64,000 nt of DNA from Lactovum miscens (lineage in GTDB: Bacteria; Bacillota; Bacilli; Lactobacillales; Streptococcaceae), in assembly GCF_014202895.1 (NCBI RefSeq), contig NZ_JACHHV010000003.1, positions 32,552-96,551 on the forward strand, given 5' to 3'. Shown here piece after piece: positions 28,109 through 38,103 of the stretch; position 1 is the first letter of the stretch; each line of letters begins with the position of its first letter. A program made the translations under genes and the position numbers. Below the pieces are notes generated by a model. That model searched no databases. It was given only the letters and a program-made list of their open reading frames with translations, and was not told where the DNA came from.

Positions 28109-28981
28109 ATGTTTATAAATATTAAAGAGTTAGTAGAGCAAGCTGAAACCTTTGGTTCAGTATGTGAAGTAGCCATTCTTAATGAAGTTGAAACCACAGG
28201 TCGTACTCGAGCTGAAATCGTTTCTATGATGGATATTAATCTCATGACCATGTCAAATTCAATTATCAAGGGAAGAGAAGGGCGTAAGTCACTCTCAGGT
28301 TTGACAGGTGGCGATGCAAAGAAGCTGGATGTATATCTAGCTTCTGGTAAATCTATTTCAGGTCATGCAACACTTTCTGCAGTTAGAAATGCCATTGCTG
28401 TTAATGAAGTGAATGCTCAAATGGGCCTGATTTGTGCTACACCAACGGCTGGATCAGCTGGAACTTTACCAGGAGTACTCTTTGAGGCAACTGAAAAATT
28501 AAACTTAAGTCATGAACAACAACTTGAATTCTTATTTACCGCTGCAGCCTTTGGAATGGCCATTGCAAATAATTCGACGATTTCTGGTGCAGAAGGTGGG
28601 TGTCAGGCTGAAGTAGGCTCTGCTTCAGCTATGGCTGCGGCAGCACTTACAGTAGTGGCTGGAGGTTCTGCCCAGCAAGCAGCTCATGCAATTTCATTAA
28701 CACTTCAAAATTTTCTTGGCTTAATTTGTGACCCAGTTGCAGGATTAGTTGAAGTTCCATGCGTGAATCGAAATGCTCTAGGTGCTTCTCAGGCCATGGT
28801 ATCAGCTGATATGGCTTTAGCTGGAATAGAATCTATTTTTAGTGCTGACGAAGTAGTGGCGGTAATGTATCAAGTTGGGAAAAGCCTACCAGCAGCTCAT
28901 CGTGAGACGGCAGAAGGAGGACTGGCTCAAACGCCAACGGGACGAGCAATAATGGAAAGATTATTTGGACAAAATAAGTAA
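28109..28981 (+). CDS. sdaAA: L-serine dehydratase, alpha subunit
   Basis: The 290-residue catalytic subunit contains the cysteines expected to bind the 4Fe-4S cluster: C-A-T-P-T-A-G-S-A-G-T near residue 110, G-G-C-Q-A-E-V-G-S-A near 167, and C-D-P-V-A-G-L-V-E-V-P-C near 209. Its length matches two-subunit Firmicutes enzymes. The gene follows sdaAB in the same operon. Its product feeds pyruvate and may also protect against excess serine. Confidence 0.95.
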   Translation: MFINIKELVEQAETFGSVCEVAILNEVETTGRTRAEIVSMMDINLMTMSNSIIKGREGRKSLSGLTGGDAKKLDVYLASGKSISGHATLSAVRNAIAVNEVNAQMGLICATPTAGSAGTLPGVLFEATEKLNLSHEQQLEFLFTAAAFGMAIANNSTISGAEGGCQAEVGSASAMAAAALTVVAGGSAQQAAHAISLTLQNFLGLICDPVAGLVEVPCVNRNALGASQAMVSADMALAGIESIFSADEVVAVMYQVGKSLPAAHRETAEGGLAQTPTGRAIMERLFGQNK

Positions 28982-29110
28982 GATAATTTCCTTTATACCT
29001 TACTATAAAAATGGCTTTTTTATGCTTTTTTAGCATGTTTATCTCTAAACTGAAAGGTTTTTTTGAAACAAAATAGAGTTAGATTATCTGACATAAATAT
29101 TCAGATAATT

Positions 29111-29139
29111 TTGAATATGATAATATTTTGTGTTATACT
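29111..29139 (+). promoter_or_regulatory. glnP promoter
   Basis: TTGAAT (29111-29116), 17-base spacer, TG-T-TATACT (hexamer 29134-29139). It lies inside the upstream open frame of glnP, which fixes the start at ATG 29161. Confidence 0.75.
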
Positions 29140-29160
29140 AAAAAACTAAAGGGAGGCGCG

Positions 29161-31311
29161 ATGAAAAAGTTTATTCTTTCGCTATTAACATTTTTTTCAA
29201 TATTTTTGTTTGGGGGAATTTTTTCTCAAACAGCCAATGCTCAGGTGACTGTCAAAGTTGCTTCGGACATTGCCTATGCACCATTTGAATATCAGGATAG
29301 CAATCAAAAATGGGCAGGGGTTGATGTAGATATTATGCATCGCGTTGCAGCTATAAACGGGTGGAAGCTTGAGATGAGTTATCCAGGTTTTGATGCTGCT
29401 GTTAATAACCTTCAGTCTGGTAAAGTTGATGCAGTTATTGCTGGAATGTCTATAACGGATGCTCGTCGTAAGGTCTTCGACTTTGGCACGCCATATTACC
29501 CATCATCAATTGTCATTGCAACAACTAAGTTAAATAAAATTTCAGATCCAAGCCAGTTGGCAGGTAAGACAGTTGGGGCAAAAAACGGTACGATTTCTCA
29601 ACAATGGCTACAAGATAATCAAGTAAAATATGGTTATAACATCAAAACATATGCGGATGGTGTTGCAATGTTAGCGGCTTTAAAAACTGGCAACATTGCG
29701 GCTGCGATGGATGAATACCCAGTCTTGTCTTATGCAGCGAACCAAGGGGAAGATATTGCTGTTAATATGAACCCGGTTGTTATTGGCTATTATGGCTTTG
29801 CCGTTATGAAGGGGGAAAATGCAGACTTGATTAAGGGTTTCAACTCTGCTCTTGCCAAGCTTCAAGCTGATGGCGAATATGATAAGATTCTTGCAAAATA
29901 TGGTGCTACACCAAGCAAGGCTAAGCCCAAAAAGTCAGTATATACCATCGCTTCTGATAATGCTTTTGCACCTTTTGAATTTCAAGCTACTAATAAACAA
30001 TACACTGGCGTAGATGTTGATTTGCTTAATGCTATTGCCAAACACGAAGGTTTCAAAATCAAATGGAACTTCGTAGGCTTTAGTGCGGCTTTGAATGCCA
30101 CACAATCTGGTCAAGCCGATGGGATGATGGCTGGTATGACTATAACAGATGCTCGTAAACAAGTCTTTGATTTTTCAACGCCTTATTACAATTCAAACTT
30201 GACCGTGGCTGTTGCAGCGACGGATAAGGATAAGATCAAGGCTTGGTCCGATCTTAAAGGAGCAACTGTAGGCGCTAAGACAGGGACGGCTTCATTTGAC
30301 TATCTTAATGCTAACGCAGCTAAATATGGATTTACGGTTAAAGCATTTACGGACGCAACAACTCTTTACGCTTCATTACGTGATGGAGCTGTCCAGGCTA
30401 TTATGGACGATGAACCAGTCTTGAAATATGCCATTGCCCAAGGTCAAAAATTTGTGACACCCTTACCGGCTGTAGCGGATGGGCAATATGGCTTTGCTGT
30501 TAAGAAAGGATCAAATCCAGAGCTTACTCAGATGTTTAATGATGGGTATGCTTATCTGAAGAGCTCGGGTGAGTATGATAAAATTATTAATAAATATATG
30601 GAAAGTAAGCAAGGAACTACAAATAAGGTAAATGCAGTTGATGAGTCGACTTTCTTTGGAATTATTAAAAATAACTACAAACAACTCCTCCAAGGTATTG
30701 GTGTGACAATTGCCTTAGCTTTGATTTCCTTTATTCTTGCGATGATTTTGGGAACAATATTTGGTCTCTTTATTGTGAGCCCAATCAGGGCTCTCCGAAT
30801 TGTTGCACGAATCTATATTGATTTCATTCGCGGAATTCCGTTGCTTGTGTTTACTGTCTTCCTCTTTTACGGTGTACCAAATCTTATTCAAATGATTACT
30901 GGTCATCAGAGCCCAATGAATGAATTTGTAGCTGGAATTATTGCTTTAACATTAAACGCTGGAGCTTATATTGCAGAAATTATACGTGGCGGTGTGCAAG
31001 CTGTTCCAGCTGGCCAGATGGAAGCAAGTCGCTCTTTGGGTGTGTCTTATGTTCGTACAATGAGAAAAGTAATTCTTCCACAGGCCTTGAAAATCACAAG
31101 CCCAAGTTTGATCAATCAGTTTATCATCTCATTGAAAGACACAACTTTGGTTTCTGTCATTGGCTTGACTGAACTTCTACTTACAGGTCAAATTATTATG
31201 GCCCGTAATTTTCAACAATTCTACGTCTATGCAATCGTTGGGTTGATGTATTTAATTCTCATCGAAGCCTTGACAATAATTGCACGTCAAATTGAGAGGA
31301 GAATTAAATAA
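29161..31311 (+). CDS. glnP: Glutamine/asparagine ABC transporter, two binding domains fused to permease (GlnP)
   Basis: The 716-residue protein has a signal sequence (1-28), two tandem type-3 solute-binding domains (about 29-255 and 258-485), and a permease domain (about 505-716) with the EAA-type loop around M-E-A-S-R-S-L-G. Both binding domains show A-S-D-x-A-x-A-P-F-E and the M-T/S-I-T-D-A-R-x-x-V-F-D-F motif, so they are true repeats. This layout is known from L. lactis GlnP, where the first domain binds Asn and Gln and the second Gln. GGGAGGCG provides the ribosome site. The stop overlaps the glnQ start. Confidence 0.95.
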   Translation: MKKFILSLLTFFSIFLFGGIFSQTANAQVTVKVASDIAYAPFEYQDSNQKWAGVDVDIMHRVAAINGWKLEMSYPGFDAAVNNLQSGKVDAVIAGMSITDARRKVFDFGTPYYPSSIVIATTKLNKISDPSQLAGKTVGAKNGTISQQWLQDNQVKYGYNIKTYADGVAMLAALKTGNIAAAMDEYPVLSYAANQGEDIAVNMNPVVIGYYGFAVMKGENADLIKGFNSALAKLQADGEYDKILAKYGATPSKAKPKKSVYTIASDNAFAPFEFQATNKQYTGVDVDLLNAIAKHEGFKIKWNFVGFSAALNATQSGQADGMMAGMTITDARKQVFDFSTPYYNSNLTVAVAATDKDKIKAWSDLKGATVGAKTGTASFDYLNANAAKYGFTVKAFTDATTLYASLRDGAVQAIMDDEPVLKYAIAQGQKFVTPLPAVADGQYGFAVKKGSNPELTQMFNDGYAYLKSSGEYDKIINKYMESKQGTTNKVNAVDESTFFGIIKNNYKQLLQGIGVTIALALISFILAMILGTIFGLFIVSPIRALRIVARIYIDFIRGIPLLVFTVFLFYGVPNLIQMITGHQSPMNEFVAGIIALTLNAGAYIAEIIRGGVQAVPAGQMEASRSLGVSYVRTMRKVILPQALKITSPSLINQFIISLKDTTLVSVIGLTELLLTGQIIMARNFQQFYVYAIVGLMYLILIEALTIIARQIERRIK

Positions 31312-32048
31312 TGAGTACACAAATAGAAGTTCGTGATTTACACAAATATTATGGAAAAAATGAAGTTCTAAAAGGAATCTCTCTGAAGTTTGAAAAAGGT
31401 GATGTTGTCTGTGTGATTGGCCCATCAGGGTCAGGTAAATCAACTCTCTTACGAACTCTAAATGGACTTGAAGAAGCAACTTCGGGAGAAATTATTGTTG
31501 ATGGTTTCAGATTGACAGATAAGAATACTGATATCAATAGAGTTCGTGAAAATATTGGTATGGTTTTCCAGCATTTCAACCTGTTTCCTAATATGACTGT
31601 TTTAGAAAATATTGTTTATGCGCCCATCAGTCTAAAAAAATTAAATCGTAAAGAAGCAGAAGAAAAGGCGACTGATCTCCTAGATGTAATTGGTATGTCC
31701 GAATTTAGAGATGCCATGCCAGAGACACTTTCCGGTGGGCAGAAGCAACGTGTAGCTATTATTAGAGCCCTTGAAATGGATCCTGATGTCATGCTTTTTG
31801 ATGAGCCAACATCAGCTCTAGATCCAGAGATGGTTGGAGAAGTGCTTGATTTGATGCGTCGTATTGCTGCTGATGGGACAACGATGATAATTGTGACACA
31901 CGAAATGGGCTTCGCACGTAAGGTAGCTAATCGTGTCCTATTCACAGAAGGTGGGGTCATTCTTGAAGATGGAACTCCGGAGCAGCTTTTTGATCATCCT
32001 CAACAAGATCGGACAAAAGAATTTTTGGATAAAGTTTTGAACGTTTAA
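31311..32048 (+). CDS. glnQ: Amino-acid ABC transporter ATPase GlnQ
   Basis: This 245-residue ATPase powers GlnP. Walker A is G-P-S-G-S-G-K-S-T near residue 38, the Q-loop F-Q-H-F-N-L-F-P near 85, the signature L-S-G-G-Q-K-Q-R near 140, Walker B V-M-L-F-D-E-P-T near 160, and the switch His in V-T-H-E-M near 200. Its ATG at 31311 overlaps the TAA of glnP by one base (TAATG), typical for a fixed stoichiometry of permease and ATPase. Confidence 0.96.
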   Translation: MSTQIEVRDLHKYYGKNEVLKGISLKFEKGDVVCVIGPSGSGKSTLLRTLNGLEEATSGEIIVDGFRLTDKNTDINRVRENIGMVFQHFNLFPNMTVLENIVYAPISLKKLNRKEAEEKATDLLDVIGMSEFRDAMPETLSGGQKQRVAIIRALEMDPDVMLFDEPTSALDPEMVGEVLDLMRRIAADGTTMIIVTHEMGFARKVANRVLFTEGGVILEDGTPEQLFDHPQQDRTKEFLDKVLNV

Positions 32049-32073
32049 AAAATTTTTAAAGAATATTGAATGA

Positions 32074-32106
32074 TTTAAAAAGTGGGATTGAGTCCTACTT
32101 TTTAAA
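32074..32106 (+). terminator. Terminator after glnPQ
   Basis: TTTAAAAAGT(G)GGA pairs with TCC(T)ACTTTTTAAA around TTGA; long, slightly imperfect stem. Confidence 0.8.
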
Positions 32107-32180
32107 TGGTTTGAATTATTTTGGCAAATTTGACCTTTCTTGATACAATTGCCTTAAAAAGGTATGGGCATTCTTAAATC

Positions 32181-32218
32181 TTGACATGAGGTAGCTAAGA
32201 CCCTAAAATGAAACTATG
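32181..32218 (+). promoter_or_regulatory. mntH consensus promoter, leaderless geometry
   Basis: TTGACA (32181-32186), exactly 17 bases, TAAAAT (32204-32209), then six bases to ATG 32216. With a start 6-7 bases after the -10, the mRNA begins at or next to the start codon. The only purine-rich run (GAGGTAG) lies inside the promoter spacer and would not be transcribed. Confidence 0.75.
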
Positions 32219-33463
32219 AAACAATTATTGAAAGACAAAAAAATTCCAGTACCAGACTTTCTGCGATATATCGGTCCAGGGCTTATTGTTGCTGTAGGGT
32301 TTATTGATCCAGGAAACTGGGCAGCGAACATTGCGGCGGGCTCACAATTTGGTTATAAACTTCTTTGGGTAATAAGTCTTTCAACTATTATGTTGGCAAT
32401 CTTGCAGCACAATGTTGCCCATCTGGGTATTGTTACAGGTAAATGTATGTCAGAAAATACGACTATATATTTACCTAAGTTTTTATCAAGATTTACCTTA
32501 ATAACTGCTATAATGGCTTCTATATCAACCGCGGTTGCTGAGGTCCTAGGAGGTGCTCTGGGTCTTCAGATGCTTTTTCACCTTCCTCTGCAGGTAGGTG
32601 CAGTTTTCACTGGAGGATTAGTCATCTTTTTCCTTTTTAAAAATGGTTATAAGAAAATTGAAAAAGTCATAATTGGTTTTGTAAGTTTAATTGGTATTTC
32701 GTTGCTTTTTGAGCTATTACTTGTTCCTAAAATTAACTGGGGAGCGGCAGCACAAGCATGGGTTCTTCCTAAAATTACTTTAGCAAGTCTGCCCATCATA
32801 ATGTCAGCTTTAGGCGCGGTTGTCATGCCTCATAATCTTTTTCTACATTCTGAAGTAATTCAGTCTCGCCAATTTAATCTGGAGGACGAAGTTGTTATCA
32901 AGAAACAACTTCGTTTTGAGTTTATGGACACGATTTTCTCAATGTTTTTGGGGTGGGTCATTAATTCAGCAATTATCCTTGTTGCTGCTGCAGTGCTTTT
33001 TCCGCACTTGGTAACAGACATTACTATGGCTCAAAAGCTCTTAGAACCTTTACTTGGACCAACATCAGCAGTTATTTTTGCTATTGCATTTCTTTTTGCT
33101 GGGGTTGCCAGTTCCATAACTGCGGGTATGGCAGGTGGGTCGATCTTTGCTGGTATATTTTCAGAGCCCTATGATGCCAATGATCCACACAGTCGCCTTG
33201 GAGTTTGGATTACAATTGGTGCAGCCGTTCTTATAATTATTGGGTTGACTTTTGTTGTTAACCCTTTTGATATTTTGATTTGGTCACAAGTCTTTTTGAG
33301 TATTCAGTTGCCTATTACTATTTTCGTACAAATTTTTCTAACTAGCTCTGAAAAAGTTATGGGAAAATACAAAAATGTTTGGTATACAAAAATTATTTTG
33401 TTGGCAACTGGTATTTTCGTTAGTATTTTAAATATTATTTTGGTCCTGCAAACTTTTAACTAA
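32216..33463 (+). CDS. mntH: NRAMP-family manganese/divalent metal transporter
   Basis: This 415-residue proton-coupled importer has 11 hydrophobic segments. The metal-binding motif of helix 1 is seen as F-I-D-P-G-N-W near residue 31, and that of helix 6 as V-V-M-P-H-N-L-F-L-H-S near 202; the Met of this motif marks selectivity for transition metals such as Mn over Mg. Lactic acid bacteria depend on manganese. I see no Mn riboswitch upstream; the transcript appears leaderless, so control would have to be at the promoter, for example by an MntR-type repressor. Confidence 0.92.
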   Translation: MKQLLKDKKIPVPDFLRYIGPGLIVAVGFIDPGNWAANIAAGSQFGYKLLWVISLSTIMLAILQHNVAHLGIVTGKCMSENTTIYLPKFLSRFTLITAIMASISTAVAEVLGGALGLQMLFHLPLQVGAVFTGGLVIFFLFKNGYKKIEKVIIGFVSLIGISLLFELLLVPKINWGAAAQAWVLPKITLASLPIIMSALGAVVMPHNLFLHSEVIQSRQFNLEDEVVIKKQLRFEFMDTIFSMFLGWVINSAIILVAAAVLFPHLVTDITMAQKLLEPLLGPTSAVIFAIAFLFAGVASSITAGMAGGSIFAGIFSEPYDANDPHSRLGVWITIGAAVLIIIGLTFVVNPFDILIWSQVFLSIQLPITIFVQIFLTSSEKVMGKYKNVWYTKIILLATGIFVSILNIILVLQTFN

Positions 33464-33469
33464 TAAATC

Positions 33470-33760
33470 TTGACATGTTCTTGAAAAAGTTATAAACTAA
33501 TTTTTGAAGACATGAAAGCTTAGCTTTGATAAAGCGAGTGGGGATAGTGTGAGCCCACATTTTTAAGCTTTTACTCCTTTGGCTAACTTCTGTGAAAGCA
33601 GAAGCGGATCCAACCCGTTACGTTGATGATGAGTTTTCGATTGAGGCAAAAACTATTTGTAAAGTTTTTAGATGTCAATATTGAGATAAAATAAGGTGGT
33701 AACGCGCAATCTGCGCCCTTTAAAATGAGGGGTGGGGTTGTTTTTTTTATTGAGTAATCT
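33470..33760 (+). promoter_or_regulatory. T-box riboswitch of thrS with its promoter
   Basis: TTGACA (33470-33475) with a TATAAA/TAAACT -10 around 33491-33498 starts a long structured leader. The conserved T-box core AAGGTGGTAACGCG is at about 33692-33705, followed by a terminator stem (CGCCCTT with AGGGGTG) and a run of eight T near 33740. Uncharged tRNA-Thr is expected to bind the specifier loop and the T-box to prevent termination. Candidate Thr codons ACC and ACG lie near 33614-33626; I cannot decide which is the specifier. Confidence 0.9.
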
Positions 33761-33805
33761 CACAAAATAGATCCTAAGTAGGAATATTAAAAAAGAAGGT
33801 TTAAA

Positions 33806-35752
33806 ATGATTAAAATTACATTTCCAGATGGTATTATTAAAGAATTTGAGTCAGGTAGCACAACTTTTGACATTGCAAAGTCAATCTCATCAAGTCTTGC
33901 CAAAAAGACTTTAGCAGGAAAACTTAATGGGAAATTGATTGATGCACGTCGTGAAATTACAAATGACGGTGAATTTGAAATTATCACTCCGGAATCAGAT
34001 GAAGCACTTAGTCTTCTTCGTCACTCGGCAGCTCACTTGTTTGCTCAAGCTGCTCGTCGCCATTTTCCCAATATTCATCTGGGTGTTGGTCCAGCTATCA
34101 AAGATGGTTTTTACTATGATACCGACAATGCTAATGATGGTGGTCAAATTACAAACGAAGATTTAGCAGTTATTGAAGCAGAAATGAAGAAGATTGTGAA
34201 AGAAAATTTTCCATCAATCCGTCGAGAAGTTTCAAAAGCTGAAGCCAGAGAGATCTTTGCAAATGATCCATATAAACTTGAATTGATTGAAGAACACAAT
34301 GATGATGAAGATGGGTTGACCATATACAGTCAGGGGGAATACACCGACCTCTGCCGCGGTCCACACGTCCCTTCAACAGGTGTTATCAAAATTTTCAAAC
34401 TTTTGAACGTTGCTGGCGCATACTGGCGTGGAAATTCTGATAATGCTATGATGCAGCGTGTTTATGGTACTGCATGGTTTAGTAAGGAAGAACTTGAAAA
34501 TAATCTTATAAAACGTGAAGAAGCTAAGGAACGAGATCATCGTAAACTTGGTCGAGAGTTGAATCTCTTCTTTAATGATGCAAAACTTGGGGGAGGATTA
34601 GCTTACTGGCTACCAGATGGTGCAACTATCCGTCGTATTATCCAACGATATGTTGAAGATCAAGAAGTTGCTAATGGGTATTTACATGTAGTGACTCCTA
34701 TCATGATGAATCTTGATATTTATAAAACATCAGGCCATTGGCAACATTATCATGAAGACATGTTCCCACCAATGGTGATGGATGAAACTGAACAATTAGA
34801 GCTCCGGCCAATGAACTGCCCATCACATATTGCTATCTATCAACACGATGTTCACTCATATCGTGAACTTCCAATTCGTATTGCAGAGTTTGGTATGATG
34901 CACCGTTATGAAAAATCTGGGGCTTTGTCAGGTCTTCAACGCGTCCGTGAAATGACTTTGAACGATGGACATACATTTGTAATGCTAGAACAAGTTCAAG
35001 AAGAATTTGGTAAAATTCTTCAGCTTATTATGGATATGTACCGTGATTTTGGAATCAATGATTACAGCTTCCGCTTGTCATATCGTGACCCTAAAGATAC
35101 AGAGAAGTATTTCCCAGATGAAGAGATGTGGATTAAGTCTCAAGCGATGCTTAAAGCAACAATGGATGACATGGGGTTAACCTATTATGAGGCTGAAGGA
35201 GAAGCTGCGTTCTATGGACCAAAACTTGATATTCAGGTACAGACTGCGTTAGGCAATGATGAAACACTTTCAACGATTCAACTTGATTTCTTAAATCCTG
35301 AGAATTTTGATATTACTTATGTGGGTGCTGATGGAGAAAAACATCGTCCAGTTATGATTCACCGCGGGGTGATTTCAACCCTTGAGCGTTTCGTAGCTTA
35401 CTTGATTGAACAATATAAGGGGGCTTTCCCAACGTGGCTTGCCCCAACGCAAGCAACGATTATCCCTGTCAATGAGTATGCTCACGGAGAGGCAGCTTGG
35501 AAGTTGCAACGTCAAATGACGAATCTTGGGTATCGTGTGGTTTGTGATGACGCTAATGAAAAGATGGGGTTCAAGATTCGTCAGTCACAAACACGTAAGA
35601 TCCCATATCAAATTGTTATTGGTGACAAGGAATTGGAAGAAGGTACACTGAACATCCGCCGCTATGGATCAAATGAAACAAGGGTTATGTCAGTTGATAA
35701 ATTTATTGCTGAATTTCAATCCGATGTGGCAAACATGAGTCGAAAAGATTAA
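33806..35752 (+). CDS. thrS: Threonyl-tRNA synthetase
   Basis: ThrS charges tRNA-Thr and edits mischarged serine. The 648-residue protein has a TGS domain (1-60), the editing domain with H-S-A-A-H-L near residue 74 and C-R-G-P-H near 183, the class II catalytic core with M-N-C-P-S-H near 337 and motif-2 R-I-A-E-F-G near 360, and an anticodon-binding C-terminus. AAGAAGG is the ribosome site. It is controlled by the upstream T-box and appears monocistronic; no clear terminator is visible after it. Confidence 0.97.
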   Translation: MIKITFPDGIIKEFESGSTTFDIAKSISSSLAKKTLAGKLNGKLIDARREITNDGEFEIITPESDEALSLLRHSAAHLFAQAARRHFPNIHLGVGPAIKDGFYYDTDNANDGGQITNEDLAVIEAEMKKIVKENFPSIRREVSKAEAREIFANDPYKLELIEEHNDDEDGLTIYSQGEYTDLCRGPHVPSTGVIKIFKLLNVAGAYWRGNSDNAMMQRVYGTAWFSKEELENNLIKREEAKERDHRKLGRELNLFFNDAKLGGGLAYWLPDGATIRRIIQRYVEDQEVANGYLHVVTPIMMNLDIYKTSGHWQHYHEDMFPPMVMDETEQLELRPMNCPSHIAIYQHDVHSYRELPIRIAEFGMMHRYEKSGALSGLQRVREMTLNDGHTFVMLEQVQEEFGKILQLIMDMYRDFGINDYSFRLSYRDPKDTEKYFPDEEMWIKSQAMLKATMDDMGLTYYEAEGEAAFYGPKLDIQVQTALGNDETLSTIQLDFLNPENFDITYVGADGEKHRPVMIHRGVISTLERFVAYLIEQYKGAFPTWLAPTQATIIPVNEYAHGEAAWKLQRQMTNLGYRVVCDDANEKMGFKIRQSQTRKIPYQIVIGDKELEEGTLNIRRYGSNETRVMSVDKFIAEFQSDVANMSRKD

Positions 35753-35980
35753 ATAAACGTGTGTAATATAGGTAATTTAACTTTTAAAATAATAAAAGGA
35801 ATATAATATAAGAATAAATTAGGGAAAAGTAGAAAAGCTGAGATAAATAAGACAGAATGTCTATTTTAGAACATTTAACATCTTGACTGTTAACTTCTTT
35901 CATATTAAAATATCTATGAAAAATTTATTAATATTTTGTTTGTAAATGTATGGTGAAACAACATTTGAAGGAGTTTAGGT

Positions 35981-36349
35981 ATGATGGATGAAAAATTTTC
36001 TTGGAATGAAGCAGTTAAATTTTTAAAAGTACATTCAGATTTAATTGTGGATTACCTTAAATCACTCCCAACTGGAAGAAATCGGATTGATCAAGTTACG
36101 TTTGATTGGGAAAAGAAGGCAAACTTTGTAGATGCAAATGAGGGAGCTTCTCAACTTTATCGTAGTCTGCATGTGTATTGTTATGTTAATGATCGAAAAG
36201 AGGAAGAAGTTTGTCTTTGGGTCATTGAGAAAAAGCGAAATTGCTTTTTAAGTATAGAGGGAATCGGAATTGCTGAAGCTAAAATAAACTTTAGAAAGAA
36301 ATATTTGGATGGAAATTATGAGCTTTATACCGGAGAAGTTATTGCCTAA
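35981..36349 (+). CDS. Uncharacterised 122-residue protein
   Basis: I do not recognise the family. The soluble 122-residue protein is mixed in charge with clear alternating strand patterns in its second half (S-L-H-V-Y-C-Y-V-N-D; E-V-C-L-W-V-I-E), pointing to an alpha/beta fold, and no membrane segment. AAGGAG lies 10 bases before the ATG. It sits alone between thrS and rpmE2 with 230 bases of AT-rich sequence upstream. Compact size and solitary context resemble immunity or antitoxin-like genes, but there is no partner and no motif, so this is not claimed. Confidence 0.6.
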   Translation: MMDEKFSWNEAVKFLKVHSDLIVDYLKSLPTGRNRIDQVTFDWEKKANFVDANEGASQLYRSLHVYCYVNDRKEEEVCLWVIEKKRNCFLSIEGIGIAEAKINFRKKYLDGNYELYTGEVIA

Positions 36350-36408
36350 TGGGGTTCAGAATTTCTGAAAAATTTAGTTCTGCTTCTTGAAAAAGATAAT
36401 AGATTTTG

Positions 36409-36480
36409 ATACAATATGCAAGCATGTGTTTATAGCACAAATAAACTTTAGCTCGCAAGATTTGCAAAAATAAGAGCTAA
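36409..36480 (+). promoter_or_regulatory. rpmE2 promoter and leader hairpin
   Basis: TG-A-TACAAT (hexamer about 36409-36414) is an extended -10. The leader then folds: TTAGCTC (36448-36454) pairs with GAGCTAA (36474-36480), with an inner GCAA/TTGC stem, ending just before the GAAAGG ribosome site. A ribosomal-protein binding role is possible but not shown. Confidence 0.45.
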
Positions 36481-36495
36481 GGCAGAAAGGAAAAC

Positions 36496-36741
36496 ATGAA
36501 AAAGAATATCCATCCTAATTATGGACCAGTTGTATTCCTTGATACAACAACTGGCTATCAATTCTTGAGCGGTTCAACTAAATCTTCAAAAGAAACCATT
36601 AAATGGGAAGATGGCAATGAATATCCGCTAATCCGCGTGGAAATTTCCTCTGACAGTCACCCATTTTATACTGGCCGTCAAAAATTCACTGCGGCCGACG
36701 GTCGTGTGGATCGTTTCAACAAAAAATATGGTCTCAAATAA
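36496..36741 (+). CDS. rpmE2: Ribosomal protein L31, type B
   Basis: The 81-residue protein begins M-K-K-N-I-H-P-N-Y and has S-D-S-H-P-F-Y-T-G near residue 54 and V-D-R-F-N-K-K-Y-G at the end, all typical for bL31. It lacks the Cys zinc motif of type A L31, so it is the zinc-independent form. The gene is monocistronic, with its own leader and terminator. Confidence 0.96.
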   Translation: MKKNIHPNYGPVVFLDTTTGYQFLSGSTKSSKETIKWEDGNEYPLIRVEISSDSHPFYTGRQKFTAADGRVDRFNKKYGLK

Positions 36742-36742
36742 G

Positions 36743-36766
36743 AAGTCGCCTTTGGGTGGCTTTTTT
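36743..36766 (+). terminator. Terminator after rpmE2
   Basis: GTCGCC pairs with GGTGGC (two wobbles) around TTTG, followed by six T. Confidence 0.8.
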
Positions 36767-37376
36767 GTACTATGTTTGAATTACAAAAAAATAAAAAGCT
36801 TTGAAACTATTAATTCCCTGCTAGCTTTATAACCTCCACCTCAATTTGATACTTTTCTACTTGTGTCGAAAGGTGTCGAGAGCATTTAACAACAAACTAT
36901 TTTTTAATTGTTACAAACTAAAAATTTAAAAAATGATAATTATTGAAATTAAAATATTGGGAAAACTTTGTTAGGTAAAATTGGATAAAGAAATAGTTAA
37001 TCTACACCAGTTTTAAAACTAATCTTTTAAATAATGTTACTGCCTTATGTGAATTTGTAGCTTGATAAATTGTTTTCTAAATAGAACATTGTTTAAAATA
37101 GCTATATTGATTATTATCATTTGATCTATCTGTCTCAAATAATATGTCAAACTTTATATTTATAACCTATGAGATTAGGAATTATAGAAGTATGGTGAAA
37201 TTTAGAATGTTCTTTTTTAGAGATTGGTTTTCATTTTGCTTTAAAAATTGATAAAAAGGTATTTGACAATATCAAGTATGTGCAATAATCTTTTCATAGA
37301 AGGAAAAATTTATTTTTCCGAAACACAAAAATAAATTGAATGATCTTGATGATGTTTTCAATATGTTATAGGTAAT
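36767..37376. other. 610-bp AT-rich gap with no recognisable gene
   Basis: No frame here has a ribosome site and protein-like composition. On the minus strand a 27-codon run at about 36810-36895 looks like the eroded end of a gene (it ends E-V-E-V-I-K-L-A-G-N and a stop), but it is too short to identify. The rest is simple AT-rich sequence. Confidence 0.5.
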
Positions 37377-37379
37377 GCC

Positions 37380-37419
37380 TTTAAAATTAGGTCAATATTT
37401 GATAGAATTGACTAATATG
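37380..37419 (+). promoter_or_regulatory. yigZ extended -10 promoter, leaderless geometry
   Basis: TTTAAA (37380-37385), 17 bases, TG-A-TAGAAT (hexamer 37403-37408), then 8 bases to the ATG at 37417. No ribosome site precedes the ATG. This also argues against the upstream in-frame ATG at 37375, which lies before the promoter's -10. Confidence 0.6.
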
Positions 37420-38034
37420 ACAATTACTATTTCTCAGGATTTTTCTCATTCTATCGATATAAAAAATTCACGATTTATCTGCCAAATGAAAAGGGTCCAA
37501 AATGAAGAAGAGGCAGTTGATTTCCTAAGATCGGTCAAAAAGGAACACTACAAAGCAAATCACAACTGTTCAGCCTTTATTCTAGGTGAGCATCAAGAAG
37601 TTCAAAGAGCTAGTGATGATGGAGAGCCTTCGGGTACAGCAGGTGTTCCAATACTTGAAGTTCTAAAAAAGAGAGAGATTACTGACATCTGTGTTGTTGT
37701 TACACGCTATTTTGGTGGAATTAAGTTGGGTGCTGGAGGTTTGATACGTGCTTATGCTGGATCAGTTTCACAAGCTCTAGACTCGGTTGGATTAGTCAAA
37801 ATTGTTGATGAGTTAGAAATTATTTTGACATTAGACTACTCTCTTTTTGACAGCCTAACTAGCTGGCTAACTGTGCCCATTTATGAGCAAACTTTTTTTG
37901 AAAACATCAAGGTGAAGGTATTTATAAATGAGGCAACTGTTCCTATTTTTTTCAAAGAATTACTAGATAAATTTAATGGAAAGATAACAGCAGAAAATGG
38001 AATCAGACGTCTGGCTGCAGTATCAGTAGGATAG
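37417..38034 (+). CDS. yigZ: YigZ/IMPACT family protein
   Basis: The 205-residue protein has the UPF0029 (IMPACT) N-terminal domain with A-S-D-D-G-E-P-S-G-T-A-G-V-P near residue 65 and R-Y-F-G-G-I-K-L-G-A-G-G-L-I-R-A-Y near 100, plus a small C-terminal domain. The family may act on nucleic acids or translation; function is not settled. I choose ATG 37417 because homologues start just before I-S-Q-D-F and the promoter lies directly upstream. Next downstream is the tmRNA gene. Confidence 0.88.
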   Translation: MTITISQDFSHSIDIKNSRFICQMKRVQNEEEAVDFLRSVKKEHYKANHNCSAFILGEHQEVQRASDDGEPSGTAGVPILEVLKKREITDICVVVTRYFGGIKLGAGGLIRAYAGSVSQALDSVGLVKIVDELEIILTLDYSLFDSLTSWLTVPIYEQTFFENIKVKVFINEATVPIFFKELLDKFNGKITAENGIRRLAAVSVG

Positions 38035-38103
38035 TTTTTAACTTTATGGTCAATCTATTAGACTCTTTCAAATTTTCTGATATAATAAGAGTTATCTCGT
38101 AAT

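Noticed and set aside
32107..32215. Manganese (yybP-ykoY) riboswitch upstream of mntH
   Set aside because: The conserved core is absent, and the promoter lies directly before the ATG so no leader would be transcribed.
36810..36895. 27-codon minus-strand run resembling the end of a gene
   Set aside because: Too short, with a stop just upstream and no family match.
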